NCBI GenBank assembly: GCA_023409265.1
Contig: JAEYHZ010000003.1
Coordinates: forward strand, 1 to 64,000
DNA length: 64,000 nucleotides
DNA from: Bacillota bacterium
GTDB taxonomy: Bacteria > Bacillota > Clostridia > Acetivibrionales > DSM-1351
Direction of reading: 5' to 3'
A model generated the notes under the pieces. That model did not search any database and was not told the origin of the DNA. It saw only the letters and a list, made by a program, of their open reading frames with translations. Made by a program: the position numbers and the translations under genes. Shown here piece after piece: positions 43,283-52,732 of this stretch (the first letter of the stretch is position 1; each line of letters begins with the position of its first letter).

Positions 43283-44272
43283 CTAACAGCTTTTTCTGAA
43301 AATAGCCTTTCCGTTAATGTATACAGTTTTTGTTATATCTCTTCCTTTAAGCATTCTTTCCTGCAGAAGGTTTAAAGCTGCATCACACATCAGCGGAATA
43401 TCAATATGAAAGGTGGTAAGTGGTGGAGAAACATATTGTGCAATACTGATGTTGTTTATGCTGAAAAAAGCCACACGTCCAGGAATGTCCCAGCCTTTTT
43501 CATTAAATGCCTGCAGCACTCCGATAGTCAGTGTGTCACTTGCCATACAAAATGCTGTAGGCATGTTTTCGCCTAATTCTTCAATAGCCTTTGTGCCAAG
43601 CCGATAACCTTCACTGACCGATAGCTTGTCAGTTATAAATATATTTTTTTCATTTAATCTGTTGTAATATCTGGCGCTTTCCCTAAAAGACCATTCTCTT
43701 ACGTCCATAGCAGGTTTTTTTGTTAATATGTCGAAATCCGTTGCACCTATAAAGCCTAAGGTTTGATGTCCTTGCTCTACAAAATAATCGACTATTTGTG
43801 TCACAATAGAATCCAGATTAGGTCTGACTGAGTCAAAACAGCTTTCATCAGGGGAAGTATCAATGAAAATACCATGCTTGGTTATTTTTTTTAAATAATT
43901 TATTTCGTCCATATCAAACCAACCTATTGCAACAAAGGCTTTGGAACTTTTACTGACTGCTTTTATGCCTTCCGATTTGTTGTATCTGACTAATTTGATG
44001 TTTCGCTCCAGCGACTGCGTCTCAAGTTCCTGCCTGATACTCTTATAATAAACATCTTCAAACTCTTCCTGGTTTTTTGGCCAGTAAAGCAGTGCTATAT
44101 CTTCTATTTTGGGGTTCACTGTCTTTTTTTTATAGTTCAATTCCTCGGCTGTACGGAATATGGCCTGCTTTGTCTCTTCACTTACTGAAATCTTTTCATC
44201 ATAATTTAATATGCGTGATACCGTAGCGCTTGAAACTCCAACTTTTGCCGCTATATCTTTAATTTTTGCCAT
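43283..44272 (-). CDS. LacI/GalR family regulator of the galactan locus
   Basis: 329 aa. The helix-turn-helix is KIKDIAAKVGVSSATVSRILNYDEKISV; the effector domain ends VSPPLTTFHIDIPLM. It is divergent from the GH53 gene and the galactan importer, the arrangement of Bacillus ganR. It probably represses them until galacto-oligosaccharides are present. Several AT-rich palindromes lie between the two start codons. Confidence 0.9.
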   Translation of the reverse strand: MAKIKDIAAKVGVSSATVSRILNYDEKISVSEETKQAIFRTAEELNYKKKTVNPKIEDIALLYWPKNQEEFEDVYYKSIRQELETQSLERNIKLVRYNKSEGIKAVSKSSKAFVAIGWFDMDEINYLKKITKHGIFIDTSPDESCFDSVRPNLDSIVTQIVDYFVEQGHQTLGFIGATDFDILTKKPAMDVREWSFRESARYYNRLNEKNIFITDKLSVSEGYRLGTKAIEELGENMPTAFCMASDTLTIGVLQAFNEKGWDIPGRVAFFSINNISIAQYVSPPLTTFHIDIPLMCDAALNLLQERMLKGRDITKTVYINGKAIFRKSC

Positions 44273-44426
44273 AATTCTTCTCCTGAAAATTTCTGTTTGA
44301 TAACGATTTTACTAAATAATTTATCAAAAGTCAATTTAATTATTAAGGCTTGAAACATAATAATATGTTACAATCTTCGATTATGTTATTGACTAATAAG
44401 TAAAATAATACTATAATTTAGTAGTA

Positions 44427-44474
44427 AATTATTTATTAATATTTCTAATAAATAATTAACCAATTAATTAACTG
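44427..44474. promoter_or_regulatory. Palindromes in the lacI/GH53 divergent region
   Basis: A perfect 12-bp inverted repeat AATTATTTATTA / TAATAAATAATT (44427-44457, 7-nt spacer) is followed by CCAATTAATTAACTGG (44459-44474, one mismatched pair), about 100 bp upstream of the GH53 start. They are candidate regulator sites; a TTTGATAA..TTATCAAA repeat (about 44297-44329) lies nearer to the lacI start. Confidence 0.45.
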
Positions 44475-44514
44475 GCATAAACATATAAAACCAGGAAAAT
44501 ATTTATTTTGCTTA

Positions 44515-44543
44515 TTGAATTAAGGATGTCTATACCATATAAA
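44515..44543 (+). promoter_or_regulatory. Promoter of the galactan operon
   Basis: TTGAAT (44515-44520), a 17-nt spacer, TATAAA (44538-44543). Transcription would begin only about 16 nt before the GH53 ATG. Confidence 0.6.
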
Positions 44544-44565
44544 AGGGCTGGAGGAACGTTTTTAG

Positions 44566-45639
44566 ATGGATTTTATTAAAGGAATGGATATTTCCATGCT
44601 GAAAGAAGTGGAAGATTTGGGTGGAAAATATTATGACAACGGAATTGAGAGGGATGTTTTTCAAATACTAAAAAATTATAATATCAATGCAATAAGACTA
44701 AGGCTGTGGCATAACCCCTTCGATGAGGCATTAAATCCCTATGGCGGCGGAGGAAACGACTTTAGGACCACTGTTGACTTGGCTGAGAGAGCTGTTAAAA
44801 ATAAGATGTCCTTTGTCTTAAATATACATTATAGCGACTTTTGGACAGACCCGGGCAAGCAAATTAAACCAAAGGCTTGGGAAAATCTGTCAGGGCTTGA
44901 ACTTGAAAATGAAGTTTACAGTTATACCGTTAATATACTTGAAAACCTTAAAAATAGGGGACTTTTACCTGATATGGTTCAGGTGGGCAACGAACTGACA
45001 AACGGGTTTTTATGGCCGGACGGTAAGTTTTCAAATTACAGGAAAATGATGAGCCTTTTAAAAAAAGGAATTTCTGCTGTCAGAGATATAAGTAAGGACA
45101 TTAAGATTATAGTTCATCTTGATAACGGCTGTAACAATGCCATGTACAGGGATTGGTTTGACAAGGCTCAAAATGAAGATCTTGACTATGATATCATCGG
45201 ATTGTCATATTATCCTTATTGGAATGGTACGCTTGATGATCTGGAGTATAATATGAACGATATCAGCGACAGGTATTCCAAGGATGCCATGATTCTTGAA
45301 ACGGCGTATGGATTTACTACTGAATCTCATCCAAATACGAATGTGATTTTTTCGAAGGAATTAGCAGATATGACGGCCTTTGAGCCTACCAAACTTGGGC
45401 AAAGCCTGTTCATGACCGAATTGATGAGCAGGATCAGAAATGTTAAGAATTCGAGAGGAAAGGGCTTTTTTTACTGGGAACCGGCATGGCTACCTGTTGA
45501 AGGCTCCTCCTGGTCCACAATTGAAGGAAGAAAATATATTGGCGATAATTCAGAGGGCGGCAACTCATGGGCTAATCAAGCACTTTTTGATTTTAACGGT
45601 AATGCATTACCTGCACTGAAATCAATAAGGGATTTTTAA
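44566..45639 (+). CDS. Cytoplasmic GH53 endo-beta-1,4-galactanase
   Basis: 357 aa, GGAGG 9 nt upstream, no signal peptide. The GH53 barrel carries acid/base E143 (MVQVGNELTNG) and nucleophile E245 (AMILETAYGF). Other family motifs are RLRLWHNPFDE, NIHYSDFWTDPGKQIKPKAW, FFYWEPAWLP. It should cleave beta-1,4-linked galacto-oligosaccharides inside the cell after import. It starts the galactan operon and shares extensive similarity with the secreted GH53 at the operon's end. Confidence 0.93.
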   Translation: MDFIKGMDISMLKEVEDLGGKYYDNGIERDVFQILKNYNINAIRLRLWHNPFDEALNPYGGGGNDFRTTVDLAERAVKNKMSFVLNIHYSDFWTDPGKQIKPKAWENLSGLELENEVYSYTVNILENLKNRGLLPDMVQVGNELTNGFLWPDGKFSNYRKMMSLLKKGISAVRDISKDIKIIVHLDNGCNNAMYRDWFDKAQNEDLDYDIIGLSYYPYWNGTLDDLEYNMNDISDRYSKDAMILETAYGFTTESHPNTNVIFSKELADMTAFEPTKLGQSLFMTELMSRIRNVKNSRGKGFFYWEPAWLPVEGSSWSTIEGRKYIGDNSEGGNSWANQALFDFNGNALPALKSIRDF

Positions 45640-45683
45640 ATATGCCTTAAATTGGTGGTACTAATTTATAAGGGGGAATTAAA

Positions 45684-46964
45684 ATGAAAATGTGGAAAAG
45701 AAAAATTGCAGCCGGTTTGTTATCAGCGGTATTAATTGCTTCTATGCTATTTTCAGGTTGCAGCGGGACTAAAGGGGGAACCGGCTCACAGAGCACCGGA
45801 TCGGGTTCGGAAGAAAGCCAGGCCACAAGTACAAAAGATAGTTCAAAAAAGGCTGCATCAATAGTGGTGTGGACAAATCTTGAAAATGAAGCCCAAACAT
45901 TGAAAAAGTACGGAGAAATGTGGGCAGCCAAAACAGGAAACAAGGTTGAGGTAGTTCATGAAACGGCAGATTTGCAGCAGTTTGTACAAGCGGCTAAAAG
46001 TGCAGATGGGCCTGACGCTTTATACGGTATAGCAAATGACCAGCTTGCCAATTATGTATCAGCAGGAATGGTCCAGGAGGTTCCCGGTGATTTATATAAA
46101 AATGAGGACTATGTCAACGCAGCCGTACAGGCTTGCTATTCTGACGGAAAGAGGTATGGTGTTCCCATCGCTGTTGAAACCAATACACTCTTTTATAATA
46201 CGGAAAAAGTAAAGAAAGCGCCTGAAACATGGGATGAACTGATCAGTACTGCAAAGGCAAATGGTGGGGTACAATTTGAAGCTACAAGCATTTACTATGA
46301 TTTGGGCTTTTTGCGTGCATATGACAGTTATATATTTAAATATGCAGATGGTAAATATGACGTAAAAGATATAGGATTAGGTAATGAAAATGCAGTAAAG
46401 GCTTATACTTTGTTGAAAGAGATTGCTGTAGACAATGGCTTCTTTTCCTCGGATATTACAAGTGATTTAGCCAGGAGCAGCTTCCAGAGCGGTAAAACAG
46501 CTTTTTATATTGGCGGACCCTGGGATATAAGCGGCTTTAAGTCAGCCGGGACTCCGTTTGCGGTAGCACCAATGCCTTCATTGAACGGAAAACCATTTGT
46601 GACTCCGGTTGGTACACAAGTTGGTTTTGTCAGTTCGAAATCTCATGATCAGGAAGCAACCTGGGACTTTATCAAGTATTTAATGGAAAATTGTGCACAG
46701 GATTTGTACAGCGCCGGTGGAAGGATTCCTGCCAATATGGCAGCACAGGAGAAAATCAATGCAGATGATGCGACCAAGGCTTTTATAACCCAGATTTCTC
46801 ATGGAGAACCAATGCCGACGGTGCCGGAATTGGGACAGGTATGGACTCCGTATTCAGACAACATGAAATTGATTTTCCAGAAGAAACTTACGCCCGCCGA
46901 TGCTGCAAAAAATATCAGTAAGCAGGTCCAGGAGGGAATAGATCTTATGAATTCCGGCAAATAA
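45684..46964 (+). CDS. Extracellular oligosaccharide-binding lipoprotein of the galactan importer
   Basis: 426 aa. Lipobox FSGC with C26; Ser/Thr/Gly linker to about residue 55. The MalE-like fold has IVVWTNLENEAQTLKKYGEMW, FYIGGPWDISGF near 275 and TPVGTQVGFVSS. It is closest in type to GanS/CycB cyclodextrin/galactan binding proteins. The gene is followed by a hairpin before the two permeases, so its mRNA may accumulate separately. Confidence 0.92.
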   Translation: MKMWKRKIAAGLLSAVLIASMLFSGCSGTKGGTGSQSTGSGSEESQATSTKDSSKKAASIVVWTNLENEAQTLKKYGEMWAAKTGNKVEVVHETADLQQFVQAAKSADGPDALYGIANDQLANYVSAGMVQEVPGDLYKNEDYVNAAVQACYSDGKRYGVPIAVETNTLFYNTEKVKKAPETWDELISTAKANGGVQFEATSIYYDLGFLRAYDSYIFKYADGKYDVKDIGLGNENAVKAYTLLKEIAVDNGFFSSDITSDLARSSFQSGKTAFYIGGPWDISGFKSAGTPFAVAPMPSLNGKPFVTPVGTQVGFVSSKSHDQEATWDFIKYLMENCAQDLYSAGGRIPANMAAQEKINADDATKAFITQISHGEPMPTVPELGQVWTPYSDNMKLIFQKKLTPADAAKNISKQVQEGIDLMNSGK

Positions 46965-46966
46965 GA

Positions 46967-47026
46967 GACAGTTAAATAATAAAACCCGATTTTAAAGCAG
47001 AAACTTTTATTTAACTGTTCCTTAAC
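46967..47026 (+). terminator. Attenuator hairpin between binding protein and permeases
   Basis: ACAGTTAAATAA pairs perfectly with TTATTTAACTGT across about 32 nt. Confidence 0.6.
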
Positions 47027-47050
47027 CTAAACCGTGAAAAGGGTGGAGTC

Positions 47051-47965
47051 ATGAAACAAAACAAAACATATTTTGCTGCATATAGTTTCATAATGCCGGC
47101 AATGGTGTCAATATTTATATTCTCTCTGTTGCCTATTGGGTATACGGTTTACATATCGTTTACCAATTACAATATGTATCACCTGGATACTTTTAGCTTT
47201 GTGGGTTTCAAGAACTATCTCAGTGTTATAAATGGCAGCATAAGCTCAGTATTTTTCCCTGTTCTTGGATGGACTGTAGCTTTTGCGGCAATAAGTACGG
47301 CCGGCTCCTATATAGTAGGCATGACACTTGCAGTGTTATTAAATAATCCTTTTATGACAGAATCAAAAATATACAGGTCCATATTGATAGTTCCGTGGGC
47401 ATTGCCTGCGACAATTGCCATTCTTGCATGGCAGGGATTGCTGAACGAACAGTATGGCGGAGTAAACAATATTTTGAGGGCATTACACATAACCGGTGGT
47501 ATACCGTGGATGACGGATGTGTTCTGGGCAAGGACCGGGATAATTCTCGTAAATATATGGCTGGGTTTTCCGTATATGCTCAATGTATGCCTTGGGGGTC
47601 TTCAGGCAATTTCACCTACTTATTATGAAGCTGCCAAGATTGATGGAGCCTCAAAATGGTATGCATTTAAAGTGATTACCTTTCCCTTTGTTACAAGATT
47701 GTCGGCTCCGCTGATTATATCTTCCTTTGCATCCAACTTCAATAATTTCGGGAATATTTATATGATAATGCAGGGCGGACCTGCAAGGGAGGGTTCACAG
47801 TTTGCGGGAAGCACTGATATACTTGCAAGTACTATTTATAAAATGACTACATGGTCCAACAGATATGAATTATCTGCTACTCTAAGCGTGTTTGTTTTTA
47901 TAATTGTAGGGACACTGACACTTGTAAATATGAATATGACCGGAGCATTTAAGGAGGCTGACTAA
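47051..47965 (+). CDS. Galactan importer permease (GanP/MalF-like)
   Basis: 304 aa. It has six hydrophobic segments, with coupling loop YYEAAKIDGASKWYAFKVITFPFVTRLS near residues 196-224 and the MalF-like stretch GGPAREGSQFAGSTDILAS. GTG overlaps are absent; the ATG is preceded by AAGGGTGGAG. It is followed without a gap by the MalG-like partner. Confidence 0.92.
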   Translation: MKQNKTYFAAYSFIMPAMVSIFIFSLLPIGYTVYISFTNYNMYHLDTFSFVGFKNYLSVINGSISSVFFPVLGWTVAFAAISTAGSYIVGMTLAVLLNNPFMTESKIYRSILIVPWALPATIAILAWQGLLNEQYGGVNNILRALHITGGIPWMTDVFWARTGIILVNIWLGFPYMLNVCLGGLQAISPTYYEAAKIDGASKWYAFKVITFPFVTRLSAPLIISSFASNFNNFGNIYMIMQGGPAREGSQFAGSTDILASTIYKMTTWSNRYELSATLSVFVFIIVGTLTLVNMNMTGAFKEAD

Positions 47966-48808
47966 ATGGGTAGAAGAGATATGAACTCTGGGGACAGAAG
48001 AACCTTGCTGGTCAGCCGTATAATAATCTGGGTAGTCATACTCATGACTCTGTTTCCAGCATTCTGGGTTTTAATGGCATCCTTTTCCAAGGGAGATAGC
48101 TTTTTCATGACATCGTTATTACCCGATAGTATTGGAGGTGATAATTACATAGAGCTCTTCCAGGAAACAGATTTTCTTTTATGGGTATTCAATTCTCTGA
48201 AACTATGCTTTTTTGTTGCAATGATCCAGCTTTTTTTAACATGCACTGCTGCTTATGCATTTTCAAGAATGAGATTCCCGGGAAGGAAAAATGGACTTAA
48301 GACTCTATTGGTATTGCAGGTTTTTCCAAGTAGTATGGCACTTGCCGGGTATTACTTAATAATTTACCGTTTTGGTTTAGTTGATAACCTACTGTTCGTA
48401 ATTTTGGCACTTTCAGGAGGGAGCGCCTTCAATATATGGCTTTTAAAGTCGTTTATTGATAACATACCCAAGGAACTGGATGAAGCTGCCTTTGTCGATG
48501 GTGCAGGTTACCTTCAGATTTTTTTGAAGATAACACTGCCACTGGCAATCCCACAAATTATCGTTATATTTTTATTTTCATTTATCGGTACATACAGTGA
48601 ATTTGTTATCTCATCTGTGTTTCTGCAATCACCTAAAAAACATACTCTTGCAATTGGACTTCAAACATTCATCACAAATCAGTTTGCCGCGCATTGGACT
48701 TTATTTGCAGCAGCAGCTGTAATTTCCTCGTTGCCTGTAATGCTCATTTTCATGGTACTCCAAAGATACATCCAAAATGGTCTTGCCGCCGGCGGTGTAA
48801 AGGAATGA
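47966..48808 (+). CDS. Galactan importer permease (GanQ/MalG-like)
   Basis: 280 aa; starts at the base after the previous stop, with AAGGAGG inside the end of the upstream gene. The coupling loop LDEAAFVDGAGYLQIFLKITLPLAIPQI is near residues 172-199; it ends in QNGLAAGGVKE. As in the other operons here, no ATPase gene is present. Confidence 0.92.
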   Translation: MGRRDMNSGDRRTLLVSRIIIWVVILMTLFPAFWVLMASFSKGDSFFMTSLLPDSIGGDNYIELFQETDFLLWVFNSLKLCFFVAMIQLFLTCTAAYAFSRMRFPGRKNGLKTLLVLQVFPSSMALAGYYLIIYRFGLVDNLLFVILALSGGSAFNIWLLKSFIDNIPKELDEAAFVDGAGYLQIFLKITLPLAIPQIIVIFLFSFIGTYSEFVISSVFLQSPKKHTLAIGLQTFITNQFAAHWTLFAAAAVISSLPVMLIFMVLQRYIQNGLAAGGVKE

Positions 48809-48836
48809 TATTAAATTTTGAATTGGAGGTTTTTGT

Positions 48837-50492
48837 ATGAAAAAGTCAAGGTTTATGAAAAAGACAGTAAGTATGCTAACGGTAATATGTCTTTTAGTGT
48901 CAATGTGTACGGGGGTGTCGGCTGTAAGGCAAAACGCGGATTACAGCGACTTTGTCAGGGGAGTGGATATATCAAATCTTAACATGGTGGAAAAATTGGG
49001 TGGTTCTTTTTATGAAAATGGCTTAAAAAAGGATGCCATGCAAATTCTTAAGGACCACGGTGCGAATTATGTCAGATTAAAGCTTTGGGTGAATCCTTAT
49101 GACAGTGCAGGAAAAAGCTACGGTGGTGGAGGAAATGATTATAACACTACGCTTTCACTTGCATTGAGAGCAAAAGCACATGGTATGAAGGTACTTATAG
49201 ATTTTCATTTAAGTGACTTTTGGGCAGATCCTGGAACCCAAAGCAAGCCAAAGGCATGGGTAAGTTTGTCCTATTCTGATTTGAAAACAACTCTTTACAA
49301 TTATATGAAAACCACTATGAACAATTTTGTCAGAGATGGAGTAACACCGGATATGGTTCAGATTGGAAATGAATCCTCATCCGGAATTTTATGGAACGAT
49401 GGGAAGGTCGGAGGCGGAATTACTGATTTTACAAAGCTGGCAGAACTTGTCCAAAAAGCCATTCAGGGAGTAAGGGATTCCAATGGCAAAAGTGCAAAAA
49501 TCATCCTTCATCTGGACAACGGCGGCAGCTATTCCCTTTATCAGTGGTGGTTCGGTGGGATAACAAGTTGCGGAATAACGCTTGATTTCGATATAATCGG
49601 TTTGACTTATTATCCTATGTGGCACGGAACATTGGACCAACTGCGGTATAACATGAATGATATCAGTAAGCAGTACAGCAAGGATGTTTTAATAGTGGAA
49701 ACAGCTTACGGCTGGACAACTGCAGACGGGGACGGACTAGGAAGCTCCTTTAACCAGACGGATGCTACAAATGCAGGATACCCTGCATCTGTTCAGGGAC
49801 AGACTGATTTTATGACCGACTTGGAATCTGCTATCCTGAATGTTCCAAATGCAAGAGGGCTTGGGTTCTTTTATTGGGAACCGGAGTGGCTTCCAGTAGC
49901 GGGTGCCAACTGGGGGACCGCTGAAGGAGCGGCTTATATTGGTGACTCAGGAATTCTGTCAAATCCGTGGGATAACTTGACTCTGTTTGACTTCAATGGA
50001 AATGTATTGAATTCTGTCAATATTTTAAATGCGCCTGAAAAGAATCGTGCTGCCAACCCGGGCTTTGAGGCGGATAGCAGTTCCACAAATCAGCCCAGCG
50101 GCTGGCAGGTTTGGAAGTCAAGCTCTACTGCGAGCGATACAATTAAAACCGAGTATGGAAACGCTTATTCCGGTAATTACAAGCTGACATTCTGGGATGA
50201 TGCGGCGTATTCATGCTCTGTTTATCAGACAATTACAGGTCTGGAAAACGGGACTTATTCTTTGTCGGCAAATATAATGAGTAGCGGCGGTCAGAGCACT
50301 TGCCAGATATATGCAAAGAATTACGGCGGGAGTGAACTGGTAAAGGCTGTGCCGACAAGTGACACTAACTGGAACAGGATTACCATTGACAACATTCAGG
50401 TAAGCAACGGTAAATGTGAAATTGGCTTGTATGCAGTTGCCAATGCCAATAACTGGTGTAACCTGGATGATGTAATATTCAGGAAGAAATAG
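48837..50492 (+). CDS. Secreted GH53 endo-beta-1,4-galactanase with C-terminal carbohydrate-binding module
   Basis: 551 aa with TTGGAGG upstream. Signal peptide 1-29 (MLTVICLLVSMCTGVSA). GH53 domain about 38-395 with E179 (MVQIGNESSSG) and E288 (LIVETAYGW). After a short linker, residues about 405-551 form a beta-sandwich (ANPGFEADSS, GWQVWKSSS, YSCSVYQTITGLENGTYSLSA, NNWCNLDDV) resembling the CBM61 galactan-binding module seen on other GH53 enzymes. No dockerin, so it is a free enzyme. It cuts pectic galactan outside and feeds the importer encoded just upstream. Confidence 0.92.
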   Translation: MKKSRFMKKTVSMLTVICLLVSMCTGVSAVRQNADYSDFVRGVDISNLNMVEKLGGSFYENGLKKDAMQILKDHGANYVRLKLWVNPYDSAGKSYGGGGNDYNTTLSLALRAKAHGMKVLIDFHLSDFWADPGTQSKPKAWVSLSYSDLKTTLYNYMKTTMNNFVRDGVTPDMVQIGNESSSGILWNDGKVGGGITDFTKLAELVQKAIQGVRDSNGKSAKIILHLDNGGSYSLYQWWFGGITSCGITLDFDIIGLTYYPMWHGTLDQLRYNMNDISKQYSKDVLIVETAYGWTTADGDGLGSSFNQTDATNAGYPASVQGQTDFMTDLESAILNVPNARGLGFFYWEPEWLPVAGANWGTAEGAAYIGDSGILSNPWDNLTLFDFNGNVLNSVNILNAPEKNRAANPGFEADSSSTNQPSGWQVWKSSSTASDTIKTEYGNAYSGNYKLTFWDDAAYSCSVYQTITGLENGTYSLSANIMSSGGQSTCQIYAKNYGGSELVKAVPTSDTNWNRITIDNIQVSNGKCEIGLYAVANANNWCNLDDVIFRKK

Positions 50493-50541
50493 TTAATCAG
50501 AATCATGAATAGCTTTATTGCCCTTAGTTGCTAAAAATGAA

Positions 50542-50597
50542 GGAGCTGTCTCTCAAATAAAGTTTGATAACATTATTTGAGAAACAGCTCCATTTTT
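50542..50597 (+). terminator. Terminator of the galactan operon
   Basis: A 19-bp stem (GGAGCTGTCTCTCAAATAA with its complement, one mismatch) around 12 nt, then ATTTTTATA. Confidence 0.8.
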
Positions 50598-51039
50598 ATA
50601 AAGTCAAAAAGAACTTTGGCTTACATGAATATCGTATATTAAGAGGTTTATTTTGAAACTGCCTCTACAATAAAAAAAATGCCCGGCATAGCCGGAGCAT
50701 TTTTAGGGGGTTAAAATGTATTTTGTGGGGTCAGTAATAGTTATTGCCTTTTTTGTTGTTTCTTATACGTGAATAATTTTATTTTTATAATATTTCTGCC
50801 TGAATAACTCCAAAACTTTGTTTGAATCAATATTAATTTTGAGAAAAAAATAAAGTTTTTTCAAAAAATGGTTATGTTAGTGAGTACTACTTCATGATAT
50901 AATTACAAAAACAGATACTACAGATAGTAAAAACAGATAATACAAAACTATTATAGTTACGTATAATTATTAATAAGTGAATAAAAATTAAGAATGTAAA
51001 CTTTTGTAAGAATAGATTATAAAATGTGGGGGATTGTTT
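50598..51039. other. Intergenic region with a second terminator and an extended -10 promoter
   Basis: A second terminator hairpin lies at 50675-50704 (AAAAATGC-CCGGC paired with GCCGG-GCATTTTT). The following region of about 330 bp has no open frame with a ribosome site. An extended -10 box TGATATAAT near 50893-50901 is the best promoter for the Ser-rich protein gene, with a leader of about 130 nt. Confidence 0.55.
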
Positions 51040-52080
51040 GTGAAAAAAAGAGTATTTGCCATAGTGCTTATATTTGTGTTTGTACTTACTTCAACAGTAG
51101 GTATTTACGCCAAGGGAAGGTCCTTTGGAGGCGGCAGCAGGTCTTCAAAGTCTTTTAGCAGCAGTTACAAGGGATCATCAAAGAGCAGCGGTTTCTTTGG
51201 ATCCTCAAAGTCAAAAAGCAGCTCAAGCAGCTCCAAGAGCAGTGGACTTTTCAAGTCGAAGAGCAGCAGCTCGAAAAGCAGTGGTTCTGTCAGTTCAAAT
51301 AGCAGTAATTCTGCCAGTTCGAAGAGCAGCAATTCCAGGAGTATACCGGGTTCTTCAAAGTCTTACTCCGGCTCGTCAAGCTCTTCCGGTACGTCAACAA
51401 AGAGCTTTTCAAGCAAGTCAGCTTCAAAAAAGTATTCATATATGCAGGATACTTACAAGAAGCAGGTTTCAGGAAAGAACTTCAATACTTATAAGCAAAA
51501 ATTAAATGCCGATCAGCAGAAAGTCTATGATTCTTCAATAAACCGCAGTTACGGAACAAGTTCCAGGCGAATGAATTTCGAGGATGCAATGAATACAAGA
51601 ACCTCAAGAATTAATTCCTTTGGAAAGAGACCTGTATACATAAATATTAATACAGGTATGTTTGGAAGTCCGTTTTCATATGGTTATGCATATGTGGGAC
51701 CCTGGGATCTATGGTTCCTTATGAGAGCATCGGATATGTTCTGGTTCCACCATTGGAACGAAATTTCACCTTACAGAAGCTATTTTGATCAACAGCAATA
51801 TCAACAGCTTGAGCAAAGAGTACAAGCGCTTGAGTCACAGGGTATTCAGAGAGACCCGGAATACCTGGATCCTGACGTTGATCCTGACCTGCAGCTGTCA
51901 CAGCAGTATCAGGAACAAAATGTTGACAAGGTGTACTACACTGATAAAAACTCAACTAATTCAGCAAGTACAGGTGTTGTTGTAGTGATTGTAATAGTGA
52001 CAGCGGTTGCGCTGGTAATTGTAATAAGGAAATTATCAAAGCCCAAGCCGCAGAATCCACATTACAGCAGGATCTATTAG
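51040..52080 (+). CDS. Secreted/membrane Ser-rich low-complexity protein
   Basis: 346 aa from the GTG at 51040, 7 nt after GGGGG; a TTG two codons earlier is less well placed. Signal peptide 1-24 (VFAIVLIFVFVLTSTVGIYA). Residues about 28-130 are almost all Ser, Lys, Gly and Phe (SSKSSGFF/SSKSS repeats). A Gln- and Trp-rich middle region follows (about 165-285), then a transmembrane helix (about 308-328, VVVVIVIVTAVALVIVI) and a basic tail. It heads a tight operon with DUF4178 and DUF350 genes, a pairing known from conserved membrane-stress (PspA-type) gene neighbourhoods. Function unknown. Confidence 0.7.
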   Translation: MKKRVFAIVLIFVFVLTSTVGIYAKGRSFGGGSRSSKSFSSSYKGSSKSSGFFGSSKSKSSSSSSKSSGLFKSKSSSSKSSGSVSSNSSNSASSKSSNSRSIPGSSKSYSGSSSSSGTSTKSFSSKSASKKYSYMQDTYKKQVSGKNFNTYKQKLNADQQKVYDSSINRSYGTSSRRMNFEDAMNTRTSRINSFGKRPVYININTGMFGSPFSYGYAYVGPWDLWFLMRASDMFWFHHWNEISPYRSYFDQQQYQQLEQRVQALESQGIQRDPEYLDPDVDPDLQLSQQYQEQNVDKVYYTDKNSTNSASTGVVVVIVIVTAVALVIVIRKLSKPKPQNPHYSRIY

Positions 52081-52112
52081 GATTGTCACAAAAGCCCGAC
52101 GTGGAGGATTAT

Positions 52113-52712
52113 ATGTTTGATTTTAAAAAAAAGAATGAAGCATCGGAAATATTAAATCCATTAAATATTAACAAGAATTCAATGATTGAATTCAACATTA
52201 AGGAACTCGAACTGGAAGGCTTCTTTACTTTTGAAAAAATAATTCAGATGGAAGTAGGTCAGCGGCCTTATACAAGGTATCTTCTATATTCCAAAGCAGA
52301 TGAATCGGAATACATCTTTGAAGTTTACAGCTCTCAGGAGGAAGAAGGAGCCCTTGAGACGTATATGTACTTTTTGGATGACACCGTTCCCTTTTCAGAG
52401 GATTTTCTTGACGTAGTTGGACAGAAGTACCTGACGACCCCTGACGGAACGGAATATGAACGTTGTATAATGCCTGAATCCGACTACAGGATAGATGGTA
52501 CCAAGGGCACGGTAAAAGTACTTGATCTTAATACCGGAAAAATTACTAAAACTGTTGAAGTTGAAATATGGGACTATCAAAGAGATGCTGACGGTGTTAC
52601 AGAGTACCTTAATATTGAAATGATGAGAGACGACGGAATGTTTAGAATCTTTATAGGACAACGGTTTGAAGGTGCATTGTACAAGGTGTACCAGGGTTTG
52701 GATAAAAATTAA
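52113..52712 (+). CDS. DUF4178 family protein
   Basis: 199 aa from the ATG at 52113, 6 nt after GGAGG; a frame start at 52083 lacks such a site. The DUF4178 pattern is visible: LNINKNSMIEFNIKELELEGFFTFEKII, YTRYLLYSKADESEYIFEVY, IDGTKGTVKVLDLNTGKITKTVEVEIWDYQR. It is predicted soluble and beta-rich. It lies between the Ser-rich membrane protein and the DUF350 membrane protein, spacing 32 and 20 nt, so all three are one operon. Confidence 0.82.
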   Translation: MFDFKKKNEASEILNPLNINKNSMIEFNIKELELEGFFTFEKIIQMEVGQRPYTRYLLYSKADESEYIFEVYSSQEEEGALETYMYFLDDTVPFSEDFLDVVGQKYLTTPDGTEYERCIMPESDYRIDGTKGTVKVLDLNTGKITKTVEVEIWDYQRDADGVTEYLNIEMMRDDGMFRIFIGQRFEGALYKVYQGLDKN

Positions 52713-52732
52713 TTTGTAGGGGGAATTTTAAA

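Noticed and set aside
51125..51505. Arg/Ala-rich frame of 126 codons overlapping the Ser-rich gene
   Set aside because: It is a +1 shadow of the AGC/TCA-rich repeats and has no ribosome site.
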